Shown here in pieces: positions 7,067-14,404 of a DNA stretch of 21,526 nt. The stretch comes from Methanocorpusculum sp. GTDB lineage: Archaea; Halobacteriota; Methanomicrobia; Methanomicrobiales; Methanocorpusculaceae. The stretch's first letter is position 1. Each line of letters opens with the position of its first letter. The notes below the pieces were generated by a model. The model did no database searches and had not been told where the DNA came from. It worked only from the letters and a program-made list of their open reading frames with translations. Made by a program: the position numbers and the translations under genes. The stretch lies in the NCBI GenBank assembly GCA_029987245.1, contig DALTWG010000029.1, positions 1 to 21,526 of the forward strand, in the 5' to 3' direction.

Positions 7067-7957
7067 TTACAGATTCTCCTCTCTTACCATCTTCGCCGCC
7101 TTACACATATTCTCCAGCTTTGCAAAAGCCCCCTCCGGCGTGTGCATCCGAAGCCCGCAGTCCGGGTCAACAAGCATATTTTCCTTGCCAAACACATCCA
7201 CACAGGCAAGAATACGTTTCCGGATTTCATCTACCGATTCCACCGTCTGAATTGAACTCTGCACACAGCCGCATCCGATTTTTTTCCCGTTCAAATCCTG
7301 CTTTCCAAGCGTCTCCAGATTTTCCGGGCTTACTGCATACTCAAAATCCAGAATATCCACCGGCAGCTTTACCCACTTGTCAGCAATATCATGCAAAATG
7401 CCGCAGGTATGAATGCATGAATCTGCCTTAATCCCCTCGAAAATAATTTTCAGCGCTTTATCGGCTGTTTCAACCGGAACTGCCCCCGTGGATAAAATAG
7501 GCTCATCCACCTGGATGATTGAAACACCCACCGCATCCTGATGCATTGCCTCAATATGCAGCGCTCTTGCCAAATCCATAATAACCTCCTCTTTATTCCG
7601 GTACATCGGAGTAGTAATCTGCAAAGCGTATGCAAGAGTGCAAGGCCCGGTAAGATTTCCCTTTACATATTTATTTTTCAGACGGGCATAACATATCTCC
7701 TTCAGATTGACATGTTTGTCTGCCGCCTGAATTTTTCCGATAACATTGTTATCGGAAATTCCGGGCAGTTTGGAAAGAAAGAGACTCACCATATCATCGC
7801 GTATCTGCCCGTCGGTAATAATATCTACGCCGGCTCTGATTTGTTCATGTACTGCAAACTGAATGGATTTTTTATAATGGTCAAGATGATACCCTTTAAT
7901 CTCTACACAGGGAAACGAACCGACAACCGTGGTTGGAAGAAGGTGGGGATAATTCAT
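7067..7957 (-). CDS. metE: Minimal (archaeal) MetE-like methylcobalamin:homocysteine methyltransferase
   Basis: The 296-aa protein corresponds only to the C-terminal catalytic half of cobalamin-independent methionine synthase. The zinc site is complete: H183 and C185 in CIHTCG, E206 in LDFEYA and C267 in DPDCGLR. VVGSFP near the N-terminus and DEP at 151-153 fit the family. Archaeal enzymes of this short type are known to take methyl groups from methylated corrinoids rather than from methyltetrahydrofolate-like donors; that role here is inferred. No clear Shine-Dalgarno precedes the ATG. It lies 48 nt downstream of the 164-aa gene on the same strand, which may be cotranscribed. Confidence 0.85.
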   Translation of the reverse strand: MNYPHLLPTTVVGSFPCVEIKGYHLDHYKKSIQFAVHEQIRAGVDIITDGQIRDDMVSLFLSKLPGISDNNVIGKIQAADKHVNLKEICYARLKNKYVKGNLTGPCTLAYALQITTPMYRNKEEVIMDLARALHIEAMHQDAVGVSIIQVDEPILSTGAVPVETADKALKIIFEGIKADSCIHTCGILHDIADKWVKLPVDILDFEYAVSPENLETLGKQDLNGKKIGCGCVQSSIQTVESVDEIRKRILACVDVFGKENMLVDPDCGLRMHTPEGAFAKLENMCKAAKMVREENL

Positions 7958-8005
7958 GATTATGTAATGGGAAGGAAAAAGAGATAAGGGTTTTGGGACG
8001 CAAGG

Positions 8006-8500
8006 TTAGATTTTGCGTTCCACAACCCATTCGCCCGGTTTGAGCTGGATTTTACATACGCTCTGAATCTCACTGTCTGACATATCTGCGATGGATTTCA
8101 AATCCGTTTTGTTGACTTTTTCATACTCTTTGACACCCTCATCGCCCAGTTTTTCCCGACAGAGCTCATAAATATATTCATTGGATAAAATTTTTACCGC
8201 ATCATACGCGCCGATTTTTACCACCCGGTAAAAAACATCCGGCTTTTCCGCACGCAGTTTGTTCAAATCCACGACATAGCGGACACTCTGTTTTTGCTTC
8301 AGCCGCCAGACATCGGATTCGGATTCCTTTGCCGTTTCAACTGCATAATCAAGTTCCTTTGTATATTTTTTCACCAGCTCTTTTGCACATGCAAGCAATT
8401 CTGCATTCCAGGTTACCTGTTCAAAAACATCAGCGGGCTTTGGAAAGTTTTCCTCCAGAACGGAAATCATTTCCTCCACCCGGTATGGATTTACTGCCAT
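8006..8500 (-). CDS. Hypothetical protein, 164 aa
   Basis: The family is not recognised. The sequence is charged and mostly helical (ELVKKYTKELDYAVETAKESESD looks coiled), followed by a compact C-terminal part ending KIQLKPGEWVVERKI. It has no signal peptide, membrane segment or obvious metal-binding motif. The tone is somewhat phage-like (small, Lys/Glu-rich, helical), but this is only an impression. It is divergent from aspS, with 91 bp between start codons. An A/T-rich stretch before its ATG (AAGAATAATAT) is the likely promoter area. It could be expressed with metE downstream. Confidence 0.7.
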   Translation of the reverse strand: MAVNPYRVEEMISVLEENFPKPADVFEQVTWNAELLACAKELVKKYTKELDYAVETAKESESDVWRLKQKQSVRYVVDLNKLRAEKPDVFYRVVKIGAYDAVKILSNEYIYELCREKLGDEGVKEYEKVNKTDLKSIADMSDSEIQSVCKIQLKPGEWVVERKI

Positions 8501-8591
8501 ATATTATTCTTGGCACTCCTTCATGAAATAATTTTGCCCTTGCCTGACCCCAACACTAATGTATTCATACAGCAAATAATATAGAGATTTT

Positions 8592-9881
8592 ATGCGCATT
8601 CCAATAAAAGAAGTAACCCCCGAAAGCGGCCACGCATGTGTAGCCGGCTGGGTCCATGAAGAGCGCGACCTTGGAGGACTCACCTTCCTTCTCATCAGAG
8701 ACAGAACCGGCATCCTTCAGGTCACCATCCCGAAGAAAAAAGTCAGCCCCGAAGTTCTTGCAGCAGTCAAAGAAACGAGCCGTGAATCCGTTATCGAGTG
8801 CGAAGGCGAAGTAAAGGCCACGGAAAAAGCACCCGGAGGACGCGAACTTGTCCCGTCCGCCTTCAAAATCATCGCCAAAGCAGAAACTCCTCTGCCGCTT
8901 GACGTCTCCGAAAAAGTTCCGGCAGAACTCGACACCAGACTTGACAACAGATACCTTGATTTAAGAAAACCCGCAGTCGGCGCCATTTTCAGAATCAGAA
9001 GCACCGTCCTTCATGCAATCTCCGACTACCTCTGGGACCACGGATTTATCCAGGCGCAGACACCGAAGATTGTTGCAGCAGCAACCGAGGGCGGAACCGA
9101 GTTATTCCCGCTTGCCTACTTCGATAAAGAGGCATTCCTAAACCAGTCCCCGCAGTTGTTCAAACAGATGCTCATGTCCTCCGGATTCGAAAAAGTCTTT
9201 GAAATCGGTCCGATTTTCAGAGCGGAAGAACACAACACCGTCCGCCACTTAAACGAGGCAACCTCCATTGATATCGAGATGTCCTTTGCCGACCAGGAAG
9301 ACGCCATGCAGGTTCTTGAAAACGTTGTTGCCCACGCATACAGCACAGTAAAAGAAAAATGCGCGGACGAACTTGCGACACTTGGCATCACCGACTTCAA
9401 GGTTCCGACCGTTCCGTTCCCGAGAATCACCTACGCTGAAGCAATTAAAATCTCCACCGAAGGCGGCGAACCGCTTTCCTTCGGCGAAGACCTTTCCTCA
9501 GTAGCCGAGCGTATTATCGGCGAAAAAATGGGCACCATGTATTTCATCACCGAATGGCCGTCTTCAACCAGACCGTTCTATACCATGCCTTTCCTTGACA
9601 GACCCGAGGTCTGCAGAGCATTTGATATGATGCATCCGAGAATGGAACTCTCCTCCGGTGCACAGAGATGTCATATTCCGGACCTGCTTGTCAAGCAGAT
9701 TAAGGAAAAGGGATTAAACCCGGACGCATTCGAGTTCTACTTAAACCCGTTCAAATACGGTATGCCGCCGCATGCCGGATGGGGTCTTGGCGCAGAGCGT
9801 TTAATCATGACCATGCTCGATTTACAAAACATCCGCGAAGGTGTTTTGTTCCCGCGTGACCGGCACAGAGTCAGTCCGTAA
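8592..9881 (+). CDS. aspS: Aspartyl-tRNA synthetase, probably non-discriminating (Asp/Asn)
   Basis: This is a class IIb synthetase of archaeal length (429 aa). An OB-fold anticodon-binding domain (1-100) is followed by the catalytic core with TEGGTELFP (165-173), SPQLFKQ (186-192), motif 2 FRAEEHNTVRHLNE (209-222) and motif 3 GWGLGAERLIM near the C-terminus. By eye-alignment to the Thermococcus enzyme, H22 and P81 replace the Trp and Lys that restrict recognition to the Asp anticodon. This His/Pro pair marks non-discriminating enzymes that also charge tRNA-Asn, to be amidated by GatCAB. The start is the ATG at 8592, without an evident Shine-Dalgarno. A T run follows the stop. Confidence 0.95.
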   Translation: MRIPIKEVTPESGHACVAGWVHEERDLGGLTFLLIRDRTGILQVTIPKKKVSPEVLAAVKETSRESVIECEGEVKATEKAPGGRELVPSAFKIIAKAETPLPLDVSEKVPAELDTRLDNRYLDLRKPAVGAIFRIRSTVLHAISDYLWDHGFIQAQTPKIVAAATEGGTELFPLAYFDKEAFLNQSPQLFKQMLMSSGFEKVFEIGPIFRAEEHNTVRHLNEATSIDIEMSFADQEDAMQVLENVVAHAYSTVKEKCADELATLGITDFKVPTVPFPRITYAEAIKISTEGGEPLSFGEDLSSVAERIIGEKMGTMYFITEWPSSTRPFYTMPFLDRPEVCRAFDMMHPRMELSSGAQRCHIPDLLVKQIKEKGLNPDAFEFYLNPFKYGMPPHAGWGLGAERLIMTMLDLQNIREGVLFPRDRHRVSP

Positions 9882-9884
9882 AAA

Positions 9885-9897
9885 ATTTCTTTTTTTC
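9885..9897 (+). terminator. T-tract terminator after aspS
   Basis: TTTCTTTTTTTC begins a few bases past the aspS stop codon, a typical archaeal intrinsic termination signal. It is only about 15 nt upstream of the sstT start, so it may be leaky. Confidence 0.4.
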
Positions 9898-9910
9898 GGA
9901 TGTGTTTTTT

Positions 9911-11137
9911 ATGAATGTTATTCAGAAATGGAATGACACAAGTCTTGTTCTGCGTATTGCAGTCGGTCTGGTTATCGGCGTATTGTTTGCACTCTTTTTC
10001 CCGCAGCTTACCGCCATCAGCATGCTTGGCACACTTTTTGTCGGCGCACTGAAAGGCATTGCGCCCGTTCTCGTCTTTGTTTTAGTGGTTTCCGCTCTTG
10101 CAAACGGCAAAGGGCACGGAAAATCAATTGCCCGTGTTGTTGCAATGTATGTGATTGGAACATTTGCAGCAGCAGCAACTGCTGTAGCAGTGTTTTTTAT
10201 TTTCCCTGTCGGCCTTACGCTTTCCGGTGTGGAAGCAGCAACCGGCTATGATGTTACAGGAAACATGGGTGATATTTTCATCGGTATTGTAAAAGATATT
10301 GTTGTAAACCCGCTTGCCGCAATTACGAATACAAATTTCCTCGGCATTCTTTTCTGGGCGGTTGTTTTCGGTCTTGCTCTGCGTAAATCCAGTGACAAGA
10401 CAAAACATATTGTCAGTGAAATTTCCGATGCGGTCTCCATGGTGGTAAAATGGATTATCTCTTTTGCGCCGTTTGGTGTTTTGGGTATTGTTTTTGATGC
10501 GGTATCATCCAACGGTCTTGAGATTTTCATATCCTACGGGCAGCTTCTTGCGATTCTTGTCGGTTCAATGGCTTTTGTTGCGCTGGTTATCAATCCGCTT
10601 ATTGTTTTTATTATGATTCGTCAGAATCCTTATCCATTAGTGTTCAAGTGTCTGAAGGAGTCTTTTATTCCGGCGTTTTTCACCCGGAGTTCCGGGGCAA
10701 ATATTCCGGTTAATATGGCGCTGTGCAAGTCGCTGAAGCTGAACCCGAATATTTATTCAACAACGATTCCGCTTGGCGCAACGATTAATATGGCGGGTGC
10801 TGCTATTACGGTCACGGTTATGACGCTTGCCTGTGTGTATACTCTCGGCATTGATACACCGATTTTCATGCAGATTGTGCTTTGTTTCATTGCGGCGCTT
10901 TGTGCCTGCGGTGCTTCGGGTGTTGCGGGCGGTTCGCTTCTGTTAATTCCGCTTGCCTGTTCGCTTTTCGGGGTTCCGGTTGATATTGCAATGCAGGTTG
11001 TCGGTGTCGGTTTCATTATCGGTGTCATTCAGGATTCATGCGAGACGGGTCTCAATTCGTCTACCGATGTGGTGTTTACAGCGGCATCCGAATATCATGA
11101 CTGGAAGAAGGAAGGAAAAGAAATTTCGTGGAAGTGA
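9911..11137 (+). CDS. sstT: Serine/threonine:Na+ symporter SstT (DAACS family)
   Basis: This inner-membrane secondary transporter imports serine/threonine with sodium. The 408 aa are almost entirely hydrophobic segments and re-entrant loops. Diagnostic stretches match bacterial SstT closely: LLGTLFVGALK-like near 35-45, AFFTRSSGANIPVNMALC, IPLGATINMAGAAITVTV, CACGASGVAGGSLLLIPLAC and GFIIGVIQDSCETGLNSSTDV. The ATG at 9911 is chosen over the GTG at 9902; GGATGTG just upstream may serve as the ribosome-binding site. The strong likeness to the Escherichia coli protein is unusual for a methanogen and suggests acquisition from bacteria, though base composition looks native. Confidence 0.95.
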   Translation: MNVIQKWNDTSLVLRIAVGLVIGVLFALFFPQLTAISMLGTLFVGALKGIAPVLVFVLVVSALANGKGHGKSIARVVAMYVIGTFAAAATAVAVFFIFPVGLTLSGVEAATGYDVTGNMGDIFIGIVKDIVVNPLAAITNTNFLGILFWAVVFGLALRKSSDKTKHIVSEISDAVSMVVKWIISFAPFGVLGIVFDAVSSNGLEIFISYGQLLAILVGSMAFVALVINPLIVFIMIRQNPYPLVFKCLKESFIPAFFTRSSGANIPVNMALCKSLKLNPNIYSTTIPLGATINMAGAAITVTVMTLACVYTLGIDTPIFMQIVLCFIAALCACGASGVAGGSLLLIPLACSLFGVPVDIAMQVVGVGFIIGVIQDSCETGLNSSTDVVFTAASEYHDWKKEGKEISWK

Positions 11138-11160
11138 GGGGGCAACCCCGTCTCTTTTTT
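11138..11160 (+). terminator. Terminator of sstT
   Basis: A short GGGG-CAA-CCCC hairpin (11139-11149) is followed by TCTCTTTTTT. It lies directly at the end of sstT, which converges with the por operon. Confidence 0.5.
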
Positions 11161-11175
11161 CTGTCCGTTGAGTAG

Positions 11176-11209
11176 AGAAAATTTTTGCATCATGATGCAA
11201 AAATTTTCT
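11176..11209. repeat. Perfect 34-bp palindrome between sstT and porD
   Basis: The half-site AGAAAATTTTTGCATCA is followed by its exact reverse complement, centred between 11192 and 11193. As RNA it would form a long A-U-rich hairpin on either strand. It sits between two convergent terminators. It shares GAAAATTTTTGC and its complement with the palindrome at 14095-14132 upstream of the same operon. Confidence 0.85.
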
Positions 11210-11215
11210 GAGGGT

Positions 11216-11233
11216 AGATAAAAAATAAAAAAG
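11216..11233 (-). terminator. U-tract terminator of the por operon
   Basis: On the minus strand CTTTTTTATTTTTT follows the porD stop codon at once, giving a strong archaeal-type U tract. Confidence 0.6.
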
Positions 11234-11482
11234 TTAGTGTTCTTCCCGTTCCATCGTGATGCACTTTTTCGGGCATTCATTGGAACAGATTCCGCATCCT
11301 TTGCAGTATGTTAAGTCAATCTCCTGCGTATCTGCATCAATTACCGCATCCGGGCAGTACAGAGCGCAGATACCGCAGTGGTTGCAGATTTCACGGTTTA
11401 CCACCGGTCTGAACGTTCTCCAGGTACCGGTCTGACCCATCGCCGCCTCTTTCGGGGTGCTTATGGTGATTTTGGGCATCAT
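11234..11482 (-). CDS. porD: Pyruvate synthase delta subunit (2x[4Fe-4S] ferredoxin)
   Basis: This 82-aa electron-transfer subunit has two CxxCxxCxxxC clusters: C33, C36, C39, C43 and C60, C63, C66, C70. The N-terminal TGTWRTFRPVV segment is characteristic of Por/Vor delta subunits rather than free ferredoxins. It overlaps the porC stop codon through ATGA, indicating translational coupling. A second ATG follows immediately (MM), so the start could be three bases later. It is the last gene of the operon. Confidence 0.93.
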   Translation of the reverse strand: MMPKITISTPKEAAMGQTGTWRTFRPVVNREICNHCGICALYCPDAVIDADTQEIDLTYCKGCGICSNECPKKCITMEREEH

Positions 11483-12009
11483 GCTGCAACCTCCTGATAT
11501 GCAGCCTCGGCAGCCTCAACGTTTCTTACATCCGTAAAGGTCTCCTCAATTGCCTTTTTGCCGGACTCGTGGCTGAAAATGCCGAGTTTTGCAAGGGCAC
11601 CGATGACCGGGGTGTTTAAAATCGGGCTGCCTGCGATGAATAAATTTGTTTTGAGCGAGATGCCCGTTAAATCCGCGCAGTATGCCTTGAACTGCGGCGG
11701 AAACTTCAGGTCTTCATGTGTGTTGACGAAAATTTTTCCGCCGTCTTTTAAGCCGTCTAAGACATTTACTGTTTCCATTACCGTCGGGTCGAGAACCACA
11801 ATCATGTCAGGCTTCGTAATCTGCGAATAAATTCTGACCGGTGCATCATCGATTCTGACGAATGAAACAATCGGCGCACCGCGGCGTTCTGCGCCGTAGA
11901 ACGGGCAGGCGGTTGCAAATTTGCCGTCTTTTACTGCAGCTGACGCCATCATGCGTGCAGCGGTAACACCACCCTGACCGCCTCTTGAATGAATTCTGAT
12001 TTCGTACAT
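11479..12009 (-). CDS. porC: Pyruvate synthase gamma subunit
   Basis: The 176-aa gamma subunit has the family N-terminus IRIHSRGGQGGVTAARMMA and the ACPFYGAERRGAPIVSFVRI stretch. The nucleotide-like Rossmann core contacts the alpha subunit. It begins directly after the porA stop codon with no gap, and its stop overlaps porD. The whole length matches archaeal PorC. A VorC or KorC identity is less likely given the Por-like alpha and beta partners, but substrate cannot be fixed by this subunit. Confidence 0.92.
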   Translation of the reverse strand: MYEIRIHSRGGQGGVTAARMMASAAVKDGKFATACPFYGAERRGAPIVSFVRIDDAPVRIYSQITKPDMIVVLDPTVMETVNVLDGLKDGGKIFVNTHEDLKFPPQFKAYCADLTGISLKTNLFIAGSPILNTPVIGALAKLGIFSHESGKKAIEETFTDVRNVEAAEAAYQEVAA

Positions 12010-13140
12010 TTACTGCTCCTCCTGTGGGATTCCAAACCAGAACTCGGTTCCGATTTTTCTGGTTCTGACAAACTCCGCCATATCCTCGAACGTGACCTCC
12101 TGACCGCCGAGACCGGCAATAATTCTTGCAATCTTTGCCTCCGGGCAGCGGGCCTGGATTTCTCCGGCAACAACGCCGCCGAAACCGAATGAATAATCTC
12201 TGTCGATTACAACGAGTTCTTTTCCGGCAATATTGAGGTCAAGAGGGAAGGGCCGAAGCCAGCGGATTCTCATGACACCGCATTTAATGCCTTCTTTGCG
12301 GAGGAGATCGGCTGCAACTTCTGCCTCTTTTCCCATGGTTCCCATGGCGACAATGACCACATCCGCGTCTTCGCATAAGTATTCCTCGACCGGTGCGTAT
12401 TTTCTGCCGAACCGCTTTGCAAATTCGCTTTCAGTCTCTTTAATGACCTCTCGGGCGGCCCTCTGGGCTTTTTCCATGTCGAATCTGAACTGGTAGTGCA
12501 CATTGGACGGGCTCATTGCACCGTAGCCGTGCGGGTCTTCGACATCGATTGCATGCGGCAGATTCAGCGGCGGGATGAAATCTCCCGGTTCGGTCATCTC
12601 GTAAGGCTGCATAATGTGGGAGAGCAGGAATCCATCCATGTTAATCATGACGGGGAGGAGGACTCTGTTGTCTTCTGCAATACGGAATGCCATTAAGGTT
12701 GCATCATATGCCTCCTGCACGGTCGAAACGTAAATCTGCAGCCAGCCGGTGTCTCTCTGTGACAGCGCATCGGAGTGTTCCGCCCAGGTGTTCCAGCCCG
12801 GTGCAATGGTTCTGTTGACCTGGCCCATCACAATCGGAAGGCGTGCTCCTGCCGCCCAGTGAAGCATTTCATGCATGTACAAAAGACCGTGCGAACTGGT
12901 TGCGGTAAATACGCGGACGCCGGTAATCGAGGCGCCGATACATGCCGTCATTGCGGAATGTTCGGATTCGACCGGGATATAGCGTGCATCCATCTGCCCT
13001 CCTTCGACATATTCTGCAATGCTTTCGATGATTTCAGTCTGCGGGGTAATAGGATATGCGGCAACTACTGTAGGCTGCGCCATTTTTACTGCTGCTGCGA
13101 CCGCTTTGTTTCCGGTTCCCATGACATATTTTTCACTCAT
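12010..13140 (-). CDS. porA: Pyruvate synthase alpha subunit
   Basis: The 376-aa subunit forms the pyruvate/TPP pocket with PorB. Typical stretches are VVAAYPITPQTEIIE near 25-39, VESEHSAMTACIGAS near 58-72, FTATSSHGLLYMHEML, and VMGQVNRTIAPGWN. The later transketolase C-terminal-like domain includes RIRWLRPFPLD and IIAGLGGQEVTFEDM. Compared with the short methanogen Por alpha subunits I remember, it is close in length and motif content. The ATG overlaps the porB stop (ATGA), so the two are translationally coupled. The complex reduces CO2 plus acetyl-CoA to pyruvate with reduced ferredoxin, the entry to biosynthesis in methanogens. Confidence 0.93.
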   Translation of the reverse strand: MSEKYVMGTGNKAVAAAVKMAQPTVVAAYPITPQTEIIESIAEYVEGGQMDARYIPVESEHSAMTACIGASITGVRVFTATSSHGLLYMHEMLHWAAGARLPIVMGQVNRTIAPGWNTWAEHSDALSQRDTGWLQIYVSTVQEAYDATLMAFRIAEDNRVLLPVMINMDGFLLSHIMQPYEMTEPGDFIPPLNLPHAIDVEDPHGYGAMSPSNVHYQFRFDMEKAQRAAREVIKETESEFAKRFGRKYAPVEEYLCEDADVVIVAMGTMGKEAEVAADLLRKEGIKCGVMRIRWLRPFPLDLNIAGKELVVIDRDYSFGFGGVVAGEIQARCPEAKIARIIAGLGGQEVTFEDMAEFVRTRKIGTEFWFGIPQEEQ

Positions 13141-14027
13141 GCGATTTCCTCCGACATTTTAACTTCAGCTTCCATCTTGCGCAGGTTTTTGTCTACGTTT
13201 GCCTGTATCTGTGCGGCAAGTTTGTCATCGACTTTCTTGAATCTGCCCTGCATCTTCAGGTAGTCAGTTACCGGCACCGGGCGTTTCATGGCTGCTTTTG
13301 AAGGTGCGCTTATGGTGAGTTTGTCGTATTCTTTCTCCCATAAAACCCAGAGTCCGGATTTAACGGCGAGTTTTGCAACCTCGACGGTCTTTTCCGACGG
13401 GGTCTTCCAGCCCGGCGGGCAGGGCGCAAGGATGTGGATGAATTTCGGTCCGGGGATGGAAAGGGCCTTCTTTACTTTGTTGTAAATATCGGCCGGATAT
13501 GCTGCACAGGCTGTTGCCTGGTAGGGAAGGTTGTGTGCTTCGATGATTCTGTCCAGGTCCTTTTTGACAACTTTCTTTCCGTTCGGAGTGGTGGTGGTAA
13601 TTGCACCAAGCGGGGTTGCGCCGGAGCGCTGCATTCCGGTGTTGCCGTATGCTTCGTTGTCGTAGCAGATATACAGGAAATCTTCTCCGCGTTCGAGTGC
13701 GCCGGATAATGCCTGGATGCCGATATCGGCTGTTCCGCCGTCTCCTGCGTAGACGATGACATTGGTTTTCTTGCCCTTTGCTCTGAGGGCTTCCGACATT
13801 CCCGATGCGCAGGCAGCAGAGGCTGCGAATGCGATGTTATATACCGGGATGGTGTGGAGCATATAGGGATACACGCCTTGAATAACACTGTTGCAGCAGG
13901 CAGGGATGACGAGAATCGTATCCTTTCCTGCGGCTTTTAAGACATACCGGAGAGCTAAAAGCGAGCCGCATCCCGCGCAGGTGGATGGGCACTTTAAGAT
14001 CATCTCCTCTTTTGGAATTTCCGTCAT
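13137..14027 (-). CDS. porB: Pyruvate synthase beta subunit (TPP and [4Fe-4S] binding)
   Basis: The 296-aa beta subunit has cysteines C17 and C20 (CAGCG) with C44/C45 and C203 as likely [4Fe-4S] ligands. The TPP/Mg motif runs from GDGGTADIG (95-103) to DNEAYGNTG (123-131). I place the start at 14027 (MTEIPKEE) rather than at the frame limit 14087. A TATA box at 14049-14056 then sits 22-30 bp upstream, which gives a near-leaderless transcript, and the extra 20 residues are not family-like. It is first in the operon, giving order porB-A-C-D; the C-D-A-B order is what I know from other methanogens. Confidence 0.92.
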   Translation of the reverse strand: MTEIPKEEMILKCPSTCAGCGSLLALRYVLKAAGKDTILVIPACCNSVIQGVYPYMLHTIPVYNIAFAASAACASGMSEALRAKGKKTNVIVYAGDGGTADIGIQALSGALERGEDFLYICYDNEAYGNTGMQRSGATPLGAITTTTPNGKKVVKKDLDRIIEAHNLPYQATACAAYPADIYNKVKKALSIPGPKFIHILAPCPPGWKTPSEKTVEVAKLAVKSGLWVLWEKEYDKLTISAPSKAAMKRPVPVTDYLKMQGRFKKVDDKLAAQIQANVDKNLRKMEAEVKMSEEIA

Positions 14028-14048
14028 GATGAATTCATTAGTAATGTG

Positions 14049-14056
14049 TTTTATAA
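14049..14056 (-). promoter_or_regulatory. TATA box of the por operon
   Basis: TTATAAAA on the minus strand lies 22-29 nt before the porB ATG at 14027. That spacing implies transcription starting at or near the start codon and decides the porB start. Confidence 0.6.
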
Positions 14057-14094
14057 GGTATTCAATGTTTAGGATAAGAGGGCGCAAAACGGCA

Positions 14095-14132
14095 ACTGAA
14101 AATTTTTGCCCGTTTGGGCAGAAATTTTCAGT
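14095..14132. repeat. Palindrome upstream of the por promoter
   Basis: The 17-bp arms ACTGAAAATTTTTGCCC and GGGCAGAAATTTTCAGT (one mismatch) surround GTTT. It is 39 bp upstream of the por TATA box. The arms share GAAAATTTTTGC with the perfect palindrome at 11176-11209 beyond the other end of the operon. It could be an operator for a dimeric repressor or activator, or a dispersed element. Confidence 0.8.
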
Positions 14133-14164
14133 AGGGTTGTGCAGGTTTGTATCTCTATGCCTGT

Positions 14165-14193
14165 ATAATCGTGATTATAATAATCTGGATTAT
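14165..14193. promoter_or_regulatory. Two tandem ATAATC-N2-GATTAT dyads
   Basis: ATAATCGTGATTAT (14165-14178) and ATAATCTGGATTAT (14180-14193) are repeated with a 15-bp period. Two identical 14-bp dyads side by side look like a double operator for a helix-turn-helix dimer. They lie 138 bp before porB and 212 bp before the ATPase gene, so either may be the target. Otherwise the stretch 14133-14250 holds no credible gene. Confidence 0.6.
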
Positions 14194-14252
14194 ATTGCGG
14201 TGAAGAGTCGGGTTTTCTGAGTATGGCTAAGGCGGTGAAACAGCAACCCCCC

Positions 14253-14366
14253 AAAACGTGCAATCAATACCTTCTCCAAACCCCGTAAAACGTGCAATTA
14301 ATGTACTCGCCAAAACCCGTAAAACGTGCAATTAATACCTTCTCCAAACCCCGTAAAACGTGCAAT
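14253..14366. repeat. Four 34-bp direct tandem repeats upstream of the second ATPase
   Basis: AAAACGTGCAAT begins at 14253, 14287, 14321 and 14355, exactly 34 bp apart each time. The first three units are complete. Units 1 and 3 differ at a single base, and unit 2 varies in its second half. The fourth unit keeps only its first 16 bases (AAAACGTGCAATTAAT) and then runs into the TATA-like AATTAATATCC. There are no unique spacers, so this is not a CRISPR array. The layout resembles iterons or a multi-site operator. Confidence 0.9.
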
Positions 14367-14376
14367 TAATTAATAT
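14366..14376 (+). promoter_or_regulatory. Probable TATA box of the second DUF4143 ATPase
   Basis: TTAATTAATAT is about 30-39 bp before the ATG at 14405, so the mRNA would be nearly leaderless. It begins within the last copy of the 34-bp repeat, so anything bound to the repeats could affect transcription. A second candidate (GATAATATAC, 14386-14395) is too close to the ATG. Confidence 0.4.
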
Positions 14377-14404
14377 CCAATGAAAGATAATATACTATAC
14401 AGAA

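Noticed and set aside
12775..13263. Plus-strand ORFs across the por operon
   Set aside because: They are antisense shadows of porA and porB, which are unambiguous.
14069..14263. 64-aa minus-strand ORF upstream of porB
   Set aside because: It runs through the palindrome and dyads and ignores the por TATA box; it has no recognisable protein character.
14253..14366. CRISPR array
   Set aside because: The unit repeats end to end at 34 bp with almost no variation and no unique spacers; no cas genes are nearby.
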